From an uncultured Clostridia bacterium (GTDB taxonomy: Bacteria; Bacillota; Clostridia; Oscillospirales; Acutalibacteraceae): a stretch of DNA of 6,504 bases. The position numbers were made by a program, and so were the translations under genes. The stretch spans positions 1-6,504 of the forward strand of contig CAMFYM010000074.1 in assembly GCA_946002045.1 (NCBI GenBank), written 5' to 3'. The first letter of the stretch is position 1; each line of letters opens with the position of its first letter. Under the pieces are notes generated by a model, which did not search any database, was not told the DNA's origin, and saw only the letters and a list, made by a program, of their open reading frames with translations. This document shows positions 1 to 6,372 of the stretch, piece by piece.

Positions 1-42
1 TCCTCTACGTCTCGTGGGCTCGGAGATGTGTATAAGAGACAG
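1..42. other. Illumina Nextera index and adapter (non-biological)
   Basis: Bases 9-42 match the 34-nt Nextera read-2 transposase adapter exactly: GTCTCGTGGGCTCGG, then the 19-bp Tn5 mosaic end AGATGTGTATAAGAGACAG at 24-42. Bases 1-8, TCCTCTAC, are the adapter-side form of i7 index N712 (read as GTAGAGGA). The order index, adapter, mosaic end, insert is that of a Nextera library molecule, so this is untrimmed adapter left at a contig end. The match is seen directly; identifying the index relies on remembered kit sequences. It is not a Tn5 insertion in the genome, because the index and adapter stub are synthetic. It supplies an ATG at 28 that adds a false N-terminal MYKRQ to the first gene. Confidence 0.97.
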
Positions 43-2577
43 ATGTTAATGAGTGAAAATGTTGGCATTAAACAAAAAATAAGCACACTGATCGATAATA
101 TCAGGTACTATTGGAAGGAGCCTCCAAAGGGCAGATTTATGTCCTTTAAGGAAATCGGTGCCTATGCATTCGGTGGTATCGGTGCTTATCTTATCGTAAC
201 AATGAGCTGGACCTGCTTGCTTGCTGCAACTAATGTATTCATTACAGGTACTATCGGTATCGGTCCAAAGCATATGTATTTTCTTTATGTTATCGCTGTA
301 CTTGCAAATATTCCTTTAACAGGCTTAAGAGCAAATATTATTGATAACACGAGAAATAAAGAAGGTAAGTACAGACCGTACCTGCTTAAAATGGGTATCC
401 CTACCGTACTTCTTTTCATCGGTATTGTTTGGTTCCCATACGATAAGCTTCATTTAATAGTTGGTCAAGGTCAAATTTTTGGTCAAAGCGCAGATTACAT
501 AGCAAAATGTGCAGTAATTCTTATATTTAACCTTCTCCTTCAGTTCTTCTATTATTTCTTCTATGACGCATATGAGAACCTTATTCACGTTCTTTCTCCA
601 AATTCACAGGAAAGAGCAGATGTAGCGTCAATTAAGAGTATCGTATATTCTCTCGGTCCATCAATCGTAAACCTTATTACTCCGATTATCGCACAGAGAA
701 TTTTCCACACAAATAGTATGGATATTCGTGTTTACAGATTGCTGTTCCCGATTTTAGGTATTCTCGGTACATTACTTTGCATACTTGTTTATGCAAACAC
801 ACAGGAAAAGATTATTCAGGCAAAAACCCATGTAATTCAGATTAAATTTATTGATGCTCTTAGAGCAGTAGCAAAGAATAAGTATTTCTGGATTATCTCA
901 TTGGCAGGCTGGATTGGATTCCTTGAGTCTGCATACAACAATATCCTTAACTGGCTCTACAACTATGGTGGTGCCTGCTCAGGTGATGTTTACGGTATTA
1001 TAGTTACAATTAACGGTAATGCAGCACTTTGGGGTATGATTATGGCTCCATTCTGTATTCGTAAGTGGGGTAAGAAAAAGGTACTTGTTTTCACAAATAT
1101 TCTTAACATCCTCTTTATCCTTGCAATGCTTATTTTCACAAAAGAAATTAACGCTGCAACAATTTGGGGCGTTCTGTTCTGCTTGTATCTTAACGGTGTT
1201 GTTGGTGCATTTATGCATATTCTTAACCCGGCAATTCAGGCAGATATTCGTGATTATCAGCAGTACAGAACAGGCGAAAGAATTGACGGTATGTTCGCTG
1301 CTGTTGCAACAATTGGTTCTGTAATTACACTTTTGATGTCCGGCGTTATTCCTGCAATTCAGGAAAGACTTGGTATGACAACCGAAAGAGCAAGAGAAGT
1401 AATTGCCAATACAGAGCTTATGTCAAGAGTACTTCCGGGTGTTGATAAAAATATCGGTCAAATGCTTGCTGAACAAGCTGCAAACGGTCAGGATATTTAC
1501 AATGCTGCTAACGCACTTTATGATGTTCAGGGCGTACTTCTTCCGCTTCTTCATTGGCTCATCATCATTTCTGCTTTTGGTGCATTTCTTAATGTTGTAC
1601 CGTTCTTCTGGTATGATTTTGAGGAGCAAAAGCAAAAGTCAGTAGTTCGTGTTCTTAAGGTTCGTGCTTTGTTCGAGGACTACGGCAACGATGCTCTTAA
1701 CGACCGTGAGCTTGTTGAGGCTATTGACCTTGTTAATAACGCAAGAGAAATGGCTGTGGCAGAGCCTAAGAATGTATCCAAAAAGGATTATAAGGGAATT
1801 AAAGATAAAGAAGAGCGTAAGGCTGCAAAGAAGGCTTATCGTGATGCTCTTGAATTTAACGAGGAAATCATTATTTCTAAATTCGTATGTGATGAGCTTG
1901 ATAAGTTCAATTCAGATAATGTTATCCGTCAGGTTGCTCTTTATCAAAAGGTATTTGACGAGGGTCTTGACGGTATCAAGAATATGGATGTTGCAGAGGT
2001 TAAGCGTGAGCTTGCAGAAGCAAGGAAATTACCTCATACCACTAAGGAAGAAAAGGAAATCCGTAAGATTGAGATTGAGCTTGCAAAGAAAAAGCTTTCA
2101 TCTCACAAGAATTATCTCAAGCATTATGGCACAGTAAATGCTTTTGAAGAGCCTGATATTAAGGTTCTTGAGGGCTTCTTCGATATTGAAGACCAGTGCG
2201 ACGATAAGATTGCTTTGCTTTCAAAGGAAGTTGCTGAGGCAAGAAAAGCAAAGGATATGGAAGAGGTTGCAAAGCTTAAGGCTGAAATTAAGGAATATAC
2301 AGAAAAGCGCAAGGAGGCTCGCAAGGCTTCTAAGGCTGAAATGGATAACCACGCAACCTTTAACCGTGCTGCTGATGCCTACATCACAGCAAGAAAGCTT
2401 CTTGTTCAAAAGGAGAATTTCTCTCACTTTGATGAGATTGCTGCGCAGTATGACGAGGCTAAGGCTCGTGCTGACGAGGCAGACAGAATCAAGGCAGAGG
2501 AGGCAGCACTTAAGCAGAAGGAGCTTGAAGAGGAGCTTATGAATCGTAAGGCTGCAAGGTCCAAGAAAAAGAAGTAA
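43..2577 (+). CDS. GPH-family (MelB-like) MFS transporter with long C-terminal coiled-coil tail
   Basis: Probably a cation-coupled sugar or glycoside symporter in the cytoplasmic membrane; the substrate cannot be read. About twelve hydrophobic segments lie between residues 38 and 523 (numbering from the ATG at 43). Two GPH hallmarks are visible: D-N-T-R...GKYRPYLL after the second helix (about 101-115), and DIRDYQQYRTGERIDG after the tenth (about 401-416), equivalent to the D-Y-x(4)-TGxR motif of MelB. Unusual parts are a roughly 55-residue polar insertion between helices 11 and 12 (about 439-495) and a hydrophilic tail from about 526 to 844, rich in Lys, Glu and Ala with heptad-like stretches near 650-765 and 795-844. 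Typical family members are about 450-500 residues, so this is much longer. The frame is open from base 28, but 28-42 is adapter. The true start is ATG 43 or, more likely, ATG 49 (MSENVG), giving 844 or 842 residues. The ribosome site and promoter lie outside the genomic sequence, so a 5' truncation cannot be excluded. Family confidence is high; tail function is unknown. Confidence 0.88.
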   Translation: MLMSENVGIKQKISTLIDNIRYYWKEPPKGRFMSFKEIGAYAFGGIGAYLIVTMSWTCLLAATNVFITGTIGIGPKHMYFLYVIAVLANIPLTGLRANIIDNTRNKEGKYRPYLLKMGIPTVLLFIGIVWFPYDKLHLIVGQGQIFGQSADYIAKCAVILIFNLLLQFFYYFFYDAYENLIHVLSPNSQERADVASIKSIVYSLGPSIVNLITPIIAQRIFHTNSMDIRVYRLLFPILGILGTLLCILVYANTQEKIIQAKTHVIQIKFIDALRAVAKNKYFWIISLAGWIGFLESAYNNILNWLYNYGGACSGDVYGIIVTINGNAALWGMIMAPFCIRKWGKKKVLVFTNILNILFILAMLIFTKEINAATIWGVLFCLYLNGVVGAFMHILNPAIQADIRDYQQYRTGERIDGMFAAVATIGSVITLLMSGVIPAIQERLGMTTERAREVIANTELMSRVLPGVDKNIGQMLAEQAANGQDIYNAANALYDVQGVLLPLLHWLIIISAFGAFLNVVPFFWYDFEEQKQKSVVRVLKVRALFEDYGNDALNDRELVEAIDLVNNAREMAVAEPKNVSKKDYKGIKDKEERKAAKKAYRDALEFNEEIIISKFVCDELDKFNSDNVIRQVALYQKVFDEGLDGIKNMDVAEVKRELAEARKLPHTTKEEKEIRKIEIELAKKKLSSHKNYLKHYGTVNAFEEPDIKVLEGFFDIEDQCDDKIALLSKEVAEARKAKDMEEVAKLKAEIKEYTEKRKEARKASKAEMDNHATFNRAADAYITARKLLVQKENFSHFDEIAAQYDEAKARADEADRIKAEEAALKQKELEEELMNRKAARSKKKK

Positions 2578-2596
2578 AATACAAATAATAGCAATT

Positions 2597-2630
2597 AACG
2601 GACTTGTTCTTTATGAACAGGTCCGTTTTA
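2597..2630 (+). terminator. Intrinsic terminator after the transporter gene
   Basis: A 12-bp stem begins 20 bases after the stop codon. The left arm at 2598-2609 (ACGGACTTGTTC) pairs with 2615-2626 (GAACAGGTCCGT), with one G-U pair and a TTTAT loop. A flanking A-T pair (2597/2627) and a short T run (2626-2629) complete a standard Rho-independent terminator. It separates the transporter from the downstream sulfur-gene pair. Confidence 0.88.
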
Positions 2631-2638
2631 CTTTCCAC

Positions 2639-2703
2639 AGGCAATAAATAGCAATCCGAACCGTGGTTCAAATTGGCTTATTTGCCCTTACTCTTTATTG
2701 CCT
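2639..2703. repeat. 65-bp imperfect palindrome with perfect 10-bp terminal inverted repeats
   Basis: AGGCAATAAA at 2639-2648 is exactly complementary to TTTATTGCCT at 2694-2703. Between them is a second imperfect hairpin: GAACC (2658-2662) with GGTTC (2665-2669), flanked by AAT/ATT (2653-2655 and 2672-2674) and GC/GC (2651-2652 and 2676-2677). GGCAA at 2640-2644 could instead pair with TTGCC at 2682-2686, so two exclusive outer stems are possible. There is no T run after it, so it is not a second terminator. It ends just upstream of the likely promoter of the next operon. It may be a small MITE-like or dispersed palindromic repeat, an operator, or a structured RNA if transcription starts upstream. 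The pairing is seen; any role is inference. Confidence 0.5.
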
Positions 2704-2704
2704 A

Positions 2705-2733
2705 CTTACCCATTTCTCTTAATTGCATATAAT
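2705..2733 (+). promoter_or_regulatory. Probable sigma-A promoter for the DUF3343/cysteine desulfurase operon
   Basis: A perfect -10 hexamer TATAAT lies at 2728-2733. The best element at 17-bp spacing is CTTACC (2705-2710), a poor match to TTGACA, so the -35 assignment is weak. Transcription would begin near 2740, leaving a leader of about 20 nt. Overlapping TATATT (2738-2743) is an alternative -10. Confidence 0.45.
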
Positions 2734-2750
2734 AAAGTATATTATGAAAT

Positions 2751-2754
2751 GAGG
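2751..2754 (+). promoter_or_regulatory. Ribosome binding site supporting a GTG start
   Basis: GAGG lies seven bases before the GTG at 2762. No ATG in this frame is suitably placed, so this site decides the GTG start of the small DUF3343-type gene. Confidence 0.65.
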
Positions 2755-2761
2755 TATTTAT

Positions 2762-2980
2762 GTGGAAAATTTATATATAAAGGTAGCTTCAATTACCAAT
2801 GCTCAGCGTGGGCAATCACTTTTGCGTTCAAGGGGCTATAAGCCCATAATCAGAAAAATAGAAAAACCAAATCATGTGGACGGTTGTGGATATGCAATAG
2901 AGGTTAGGGGAGATAAGGAGGAAATTATTAGGCTGTTTACTCAAAAAAGAATAGCAGTTAAGGAGGTAGAATCTTTATGA
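2762..2980 (+). CDS. DUF3343 family protein, putative Se/S carrier-like
   Basis: A 72-residue soluble protein with no signal peptide or membrane segment. It resembles the DUF3343 family (putative Se/S carrier protein-like): a short N-terminal beta strand, a helix containing S-I-T-N-A-Q-R-G-Q-S-L-L, a G-Y-K-P strand turn, then the D-G-C-G-Y-A-I-E-V motif at residues 40-48 and a C-terminal helix. Cys42 is its only cysteine and sits in the conserved CG position, where a persulfide or selenium-sulfide could be carried. It starts at GTG. Its TGA overlaps the ATG of the cysteine desulfurase by 4 nt (ATGA at 2977-2980), so the two are co-transcribed and probably translationally coupled. This pairing suggests it receives sulfur or selenium from that enzyme, but the function is inferred: the family is not well characterised biochemically as far as I know. 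No selenium genes such as selD or yedF are in the window. Confidence 0.82.
   Translation: MENLYIKVASITNAQRGQSLLRSRGYKPIIRKIEKPNHVDGCGYAIEVRGDKEEIIRLFTQKRIAVKEVESL
2960..2966 (+). promoter_or_regulatory. Strong ribosome binding site for the cysteine desulfurase
   Basis: AAGGAGG, a near-ideal anti-16S match, lies inside the end of the DUF3343 gene, ten bases before the ATG at 2977. It fixes that start and suggests the enzyme is translated at least as well as the small upstream protein. Confidence 0.8.
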
Positions 2981-4101
2981 TATACCTTGATAACAGTGCC
3001 ACAACAAATCCAAAGCCTAATAATGTTATCTATGCTACTGACAAAGCTATGAAAAATTATAGCTTTAACAGTGGCAGAGGTGGATATAAGAAATCAATTA
3101 TTACTGCTGAAAAAATTTATAATGTCAGAGAAAAGCTTTCGTCAATATTACCTTATCAGTCCCAAAATATTGCCTTTACTCAAAACTGCACAGCTGCTTT
3201 AAATATGGCAATCAAGGGGAGTGTAAAGAAGGGTGATCATGTTATTATTTCCTGCCTTGAGCATAACGCTGTGTCCCGACCGGTTAATGCCTTGGCAACA
3301 AAGGGGATAATAACCTACGATGTTGCAGGTATAAGCTATGATGACGATGAAACAATATCTAATATTAAAGCTCTCATTAAGGACAATACAAGCCTAATTG
3401 TCTGTATGCATAGCTCAAATGTGTTTGGTGTTGTGCTGCCTGTTTTAAAAATAGGCGAGCTGTGCAGGGAGCATGGAATACGGCTGATTGTTGATGCTGC
3501 TCAATCAGTAGGCGTTATAGATGTAAAAAATATAAATGCAGATATTCTTTGTGCCCCCGGTCACAAAGGACTTTATGGTCCAATGGGGACGGGCTTTATT
3601 GCAGTCGGAGAGTCAACGAACCTTGATACTTTAATTGAAGGTGGAACAGGATCACTGTCAATGAGCCTAAATCAGCCGGATATTTTTCCGGATAGATTAG
3701 AGTCTGGCACACTCAACAACAGTGGTATTATCGGTCTTGGTGCCGGCGTTGATTTTGTTAAGTCAAAGGGTATTGGCAATATTTATCACCACGAGCTTTC
3801 TTTAATTCAAATGATTTACAGCGAGCTCAATAGGTTAGATAATGTAATTCTCTATACACCTTTTCCTCAAAAGGATAAATTTGCTCCCATTATTTCCTTT
3901 AATTATGCTAATTACCCGTCAGAGAAAACTGCATCCCTGCTGGCAGAAAAGGGGATTGCAGTCAGAGCAGGACTTCATTGTGCTCCTCTCGCACATAAAT
4001 TTTATAATACCGATGACAGAGGTACCGTAAGAATAAGTCCATCGGTGTTTACCACTACTCGTGAATGTGAAATTTTTATAAATACTTTAAAAAAACTTTG
4101 A
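2977..4101 (+). CDS. Cysteine desulfurase family protein (class V aminotransferase, EF2568-like)
   Basis: A cytoplasmic PLP enzyme of 374 residues, full length for the TIGR01977 (am_tr_V_EF2568) group within the SufS/CsdB-like fold. It is expected to convert L-cysteine to L-alanine, leaving a persulfide on the active-site cysteine. Visible motifs in order are: the N-terminal MIYLDNSATT; the early glycine-rich SGRGGY (32-37); LEHNAVSRP with His96, which stacks on PLP; IVDAAQS with Asp173, which contacts the pyridine nitrogen; APGHKGLYGP with Lys197, the Schiff-base lysine; EGGTGS (221-226); ESGTLN (242-247); and RAGLHCAPLAHK with catalytic Cys335. No key residue is missing. It overlaps the DUF3343 gene by 4 nt, and no Fe-S scaffold gene (sufU, sufB, iscU) is adjacent, so a dedicated role with the small protein is more likely than general Fe-S assembly. 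Selenocysteine lyase activity is an alternative. Confidence 0.9.
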   Translation: MIYLDNSATTNPKPNNVIYATDKAMKNYSFNSGRGGYKKSIITAEKIYNVREKLSSILPYQSQNIAFTQNCTAALNMAIKGSVKKGDHVIISCLEHNAVSRPVNALATKGIITYDVAGISYDDDETISNIKALIKDNTSLIVCMHSSNVFGVVLPVLKIGELCREHGIRLIVDAAQSVGVIDVKNINADILCAPGHKGLYGPMGTGFIAVGESTNLDTLIEGGTGSLSMSLNQPDIFPDRLESGTLNNSGIIGLGAGVDFVKSKGIGNIYHHELSLIQMIYSELNRLDNVILYTPFPQKDKFAPIISFNYANYPSEKTASLLAEKGIAVRAGLHCAPLAHKFYNTDDRGTVRISPSVFTTTRECEIFINTLKKL

Positions 4102-4128
4102 TATTCGCTTTATTTCTCTGCTATTCTG

Positions 4129-4137
4129 TGCTAAAAT
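4129..4137 (+). promoter_or_regulatory. Extended -10 promoter element upstream of cdaA
   Basis: TGCTAAAAT matches the extended -10 pattern TGN-TATAAT with one hexamer mismatch (TAAAAT at 4132-4137). The -35 candidate at 17-bp spacing, TTTATT (4109-4114), is weak, which is common for extended -10 promoters. It would start cdaA-cdaR transcription near 4144, about 30 nt before the preferred start. There is no clear terminator between the desulfurase and cdaA, so some read-through is possible. Confidence 0.5.
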
Positions 4138-4160
4138 AAAGTTATAAAAAACAGAAATAC

Positions 4161-4165
4161 AAGGA
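4161..4165 (+). promoter_or_regulatory. Ribosome binding site that sets the cdaA start
   Basis: AAGGA at 4161-4165 overlaps the first possible ATG (4165), which therefore has no usable ribosome site. The same element is eight bases before the in-frame ATG at 4174, a normal spacing. The later ATG is therefore preferred. Confidence 0.7.
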
Positions 4166-4173
4166 TGTATAAT

Positions 4174-5043
4174 ATGTTGACACAAATTACAGATTTTTTT
4201 AATAAGATGCTCAGCGTCTTTTCAACATTTTCAATAACAGATTTTTTAGATATAACGGTGGTAGCTGTTATTATCTACATTTGTATCCGTATCATTAGAG
4301 AGTCAAGAGCAATTCAGCTTGCAAAGGGCTTAATATATCTTGCTCTTATTTATGGTGTTGTTACTCTTTTGGGTATGGAGGCATCAAGCTTTATTTTTAA
4401 ATCAATATTCTCAAATATCTTAATTATTCTTGTTATAATCTTTTCTCCGGAATTGAGGAATATTCTTGAGCAATTAGGCCACGGTGCTGCAAGAAAAAGC
4501 TTTAGAACAATTATTCATCCAGGATTGGCTGTGGAGCTTGCTGAAACGGAGGCTGCAATAGAGGCTGTATGTAAGGCTTGCTCGGATATGAGCGACCAAA
4601 AGATTGGTGCACTGATTTGCTTTGAGAACAACACTCTACTGGGTGATGTTATCGCAACAGGTACAGAGATTAACGCAAAGGTCACCAAGGAGCTGGTAGA
4701 AAATGTATTTTTTCCAAAATCTCCTCTCCACGACGGAGCTATGGTTATTCGTGACGGTAGGATTTGTGCAGCAGGATGTATTCTGCCGTTAACCAAAAAA
4801 ACGGTTTCCTCTGCCCTTGGCACAAGGCATAGAGCAGGTATCGGTATCACTGAGCAAAGCGATGCCGTAGTTATAATAGTTAGTGAGGAAACGGGGTATA
4901 TCTCGGTAGTAAATAACGGTGTCCTTGAACGAAATGTGTCAGACGGTGATTTAAGAGACATCTTAATGACAGAGTTTGTGCCGTCAGGTACCTCTGCCGA
5001 TGACAAAATTATTACAAAACTCTTAAGGAGAATGAAAAAGTAA
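4174..5043 (+). CDS. cdaA: Diadenylate cyclase CdaA (membrane-bound c-di-AMP synthase)
   Basis: Makes cyclic di-AMP from two ATP at the cytoplasmic face of the membrane; c-di-AMP controls potassium and osmolyte uptake and is linked to wall homeostasis in Firmicutes. Numbered from ATG 4174 (289 residues, near the usual 270-285), three hydrophobic segments span about 25-42, 52-67 and 77-91. They are followed by the conserved juxtamembrane SPELRNILEQLG (91-102) and a DisA_N/DAC domain from about 125 to 265. Both catalytic motifs are intact: LHDGAMVI with DGA at 187-189, and GTRHRAG with RHR at 218-220. The SEETG segment (237-241) is also typical. An ATG at 4165 would add MYN but lacks ribosome-site spacing. 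The TAA overlaps the ATG of cdaR by one base, the conserved cdaA-cdaR arrangement. The usual third partner, glmM, does not follow. Confidence 0.95.
   Translation: MLTQITDFFNKMLSVFSTFSITDFLDITVVAVIIYICIRIIRESRAIQLAKGLIYLALIYGVVTLLGMEASSFIFKSIFSNILIILVIIFSPELRNILEQLGHGAARKSFRTIIHPGLAVELAETEAAIEAVCKACSDMSDQKIGALICFENNTLLGDVIATGTEINAKVTKELVENVFFPKSPLHDGAMVIRDGRICAAGCILPLTKKTVSSALGTRHRAGIGITEQSDAVVIIVSEETGYISVVNNGVLERNVSDGDLRDILMTEFVPSGTSADDKIITKLLRRMKK
5025..5030 (+). promoter_or_regulatory. Ribosome binding site for cdaR inside the cdaA 3' end
   Basis: AAGGAG lies within the last codons of cdaA, 12 bases before the ATG at 5043. This spacing is longer than optimal, and the TAATG stop/start overlap suggests that re-initiation by terminating ribosomes also contributes. 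Confidence 0.6.
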
Positions 5044-6329
5044 TGGCTGAAAATAAAATGAAAAATAAGTTCTCCTTAAGAAAGCTTATTTATAACGATA
5101 AGTATTTAATAATTATTTCTATTGTTTTGGCAGTAGTTATTTGGGTTGTTACATCAATCAACCTTTCGCCTGAAACTACAAAAACCATTTCCGTCCCTGT
5201 TTCAGTTGATTTTACAGGCAGTGCAGCCCAGCAGCTTGGTTTAAAATGCTATGGCGAGCAAGCCTTTGATGTTGATGTTACTGTTAGCTGTAAAAAGTAT
5301 CTTGCCAAGGATATTACTGCCGATAAGCTTAAGGTTTACCTTCAAACTAATGTTGTCACCTCAAGTGGTACCTTTGATGTGCCTATTAAGGTAGAATCCA
5401 ATGAGTCTGCCGATTTTAAAATAACAAGCTTTTATCCTACTGTTTACAGATCATATTTTGATTTTGAGGAAGAGAAAAATATGGACCTTGAAATTAAATA
5501 TGCCAATGAGGATTTTATCGAGGATGGCTATGTTATGGGTCAGCCTTTGCTTAGTCAAAGCACCGTTACTATCAAAGGTCCTCGTAATTATGTCAGTCAG
5601 GTTGCATCTGTGAACGCTACCGTTAAAATTGATGAAAAGCTTAATAAAACAAAAACAATGGATATTAACGCCGTTGCTCTTGATAGCTATAATTCAAAGG
5701 TAAACTATGTTTCCGTTGACTCAGGCAAGGAAAGCTTAACTATCACTATCCCTGTTTTAAAGAAGGCAAATCTTGATGTTTCTGCAAGCTTTGTAGGCAA
5801 GCCAAGCAAAATCAGCACATCAGCCTTTAACATTTCATATAGCGTTAATCGAGTTAACTGTGGAGTCCTTGAGGAAGCGAAAATCAATACTGCCAATATC
5901 GGTGAAATTAACTTTTCTCAATTAAAGCCGGGTGTTAATAAATTCTCCTTTGAAACAAAGGCACTTGATAGCTTTGTTATTCTTGATGATATAGACACTA
6001 TTGATGTATCTGTGACAGTGCCTGACAATTATGTTCAAAAGGATGTTTATGTTTCTTACAGCTCTGTTAAGCTCATTAACGTACCTAAAGGCTATTCGGC
6101 ATATGTTACAGGAATTAACGATAGTAGTGTAACTGTTGTCGGCACAAAGGACAGTATAAAAAATCTGTCCTCAAGTAATGTTTCTCTGATAGTTGATTTT
6201 TCCAAGATTGACGAAAAGGATTTGAAGGAAGGCTCTAATACCTTCAAAATTACAACTGCTCTTGAAAATTCAGATACCTCCTGGATTTACGGCGATTACG
6301 AGGCATATGTCAGAATTTCAAAGGCATAG
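5043..6329 (+). CDS. cdaR: CdaR, YbbR-repeat regulator of CdaA
   Basis: A 428-residue single-pass membrane protein. After a basic N-terminus, residues 21-38 form one hydrophobic anchor (YLIIISIVLAVVIWVV) that probably remains as a membrane segment, with the rest outside the cell. The extracellular part reads as four YbbR-type beta repeats at roughly 49-135, 147-238, 242-326 and 333-427. Repeats 2 and 4 are clearest, each with a G-Y-x(3)-G...S-T/S-V-T-V/I-x-G core (GYVMGQPLLSQSTVTIKG near 162-179 and GYSAYVTGINDSSVTVVG near 350-367). CdaR contacts the CdaA membrane region and modulates c-di-AMP output; both positive and negative effects are reported in different species. It follows cdaA with a 1-nt overlap and is the last gene of its unit. 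Length is within the usual 300-480 range. Sequence is poorly conserved in this family, so the name rests on repeats, topology and context together. Confidence 0.9.
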   Translation: MAENKMKNKFSLRKLIYNDKYLIIISIVLAVVIWVVTSINLSPETTKTISVPVSVDFTGSAAQQLGLKCYGEQAFDVDVTVSCKKYLAKDITADKLKVYLQTNVVTSSGTFDVPIKVESNESADFKITSFYPTVYRSYFDFEEEKNMDLEIKYANEDFIEDGYVMGQPLLSQSTVTIKGPRNYVSQVASVNATVKIDEKLNKTKTMDINAVALDSYNSKVNYVSVDSGKESLTITIPVLKKANLDVSASFVGKPSKISTSAFNISYSVNRVNCGVLEEAKINTANIGEINFSQLKPGVNKFSFETKALDSFVILDDIDTIDVSVTVPDNYVQKDVYVSYSSVKLINVPKGYSAYVTGINDSSVTVVGTKDSIKNLSSSNVSLIVDFSKIDEKDLKEGSNTFKITTALENSDTSWIYGDYEAYVRISKA

Positions 6330-6337
6330 ACAAGTAC

Positions 6338-6372
6338 AAAAAAGTGTACCCCTTTGGGGTACACTTTATTTT
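6338..6372. terminator. Bidirectional intrinsic terminator between cdaR and the SEDS gene
   Basis: A perfect 12-bp stem, AAAGTGTACCCC (6341-6352) with GGGGTACACTTT (6356-6367) around a TTT loop, is preceded by an A run (6338-6343) and followed by TTTATTTTA. On either strand it reads as a GC-rich hairpin with a U tail. It lies between two convergent genes whose stops are 41 bases apart, so it probably ends both transcripts. Its right edge overlaps the stop codon of the minus-strand gene. Confidence 0.93.

Noticed and set aside
24..42. A natural Tn5/IS50 transposon end, suggested by the 19-bp mosaic end
   Set aside because: The hyperactive mosaic end joined to the Nextera adapter stub and an 8-base index is a library construct, not a genomic transposon.
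1649..2137. 162-codon plus-strand open frame, followed by another at 2138-2542
   Set aside because: Both are +1-frame shadows within the transporter tail. Their Arg/Leu-rich composition is what out-of-frame reading of Lys/Glu/Ala codons gives, and the real frame is continuous.
2578..2761. Riboswitch, T-box, tRNA or small RNA gene in the longest intergenic region
   Set aside because: Apart from the terminator and the palindrome, I saw no T-box specifier or T-box core, tRNA cloverleaf or known riboswitch core. The likely promoter lies downstream of the palindrome, leaving only about a 20-nt leader.
4108..4141. CTTTATTT/AAATAAAG inverted repeat after the desulfurase, considered as a terminator or operator
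   Set aside because: The stem is only 8 A-T-rich pairs around an 18-base loop and has no real T tail, so it would be too unstable to terminate. It overlaps the promoter and may be chance.
4515..5006. 163-codon open frame on the minus strand
   Set aside because: It lies wholly inside cdaA, whose catalytic motifs are intact, and has no recognisable motif. It is a shadow of the real gene.
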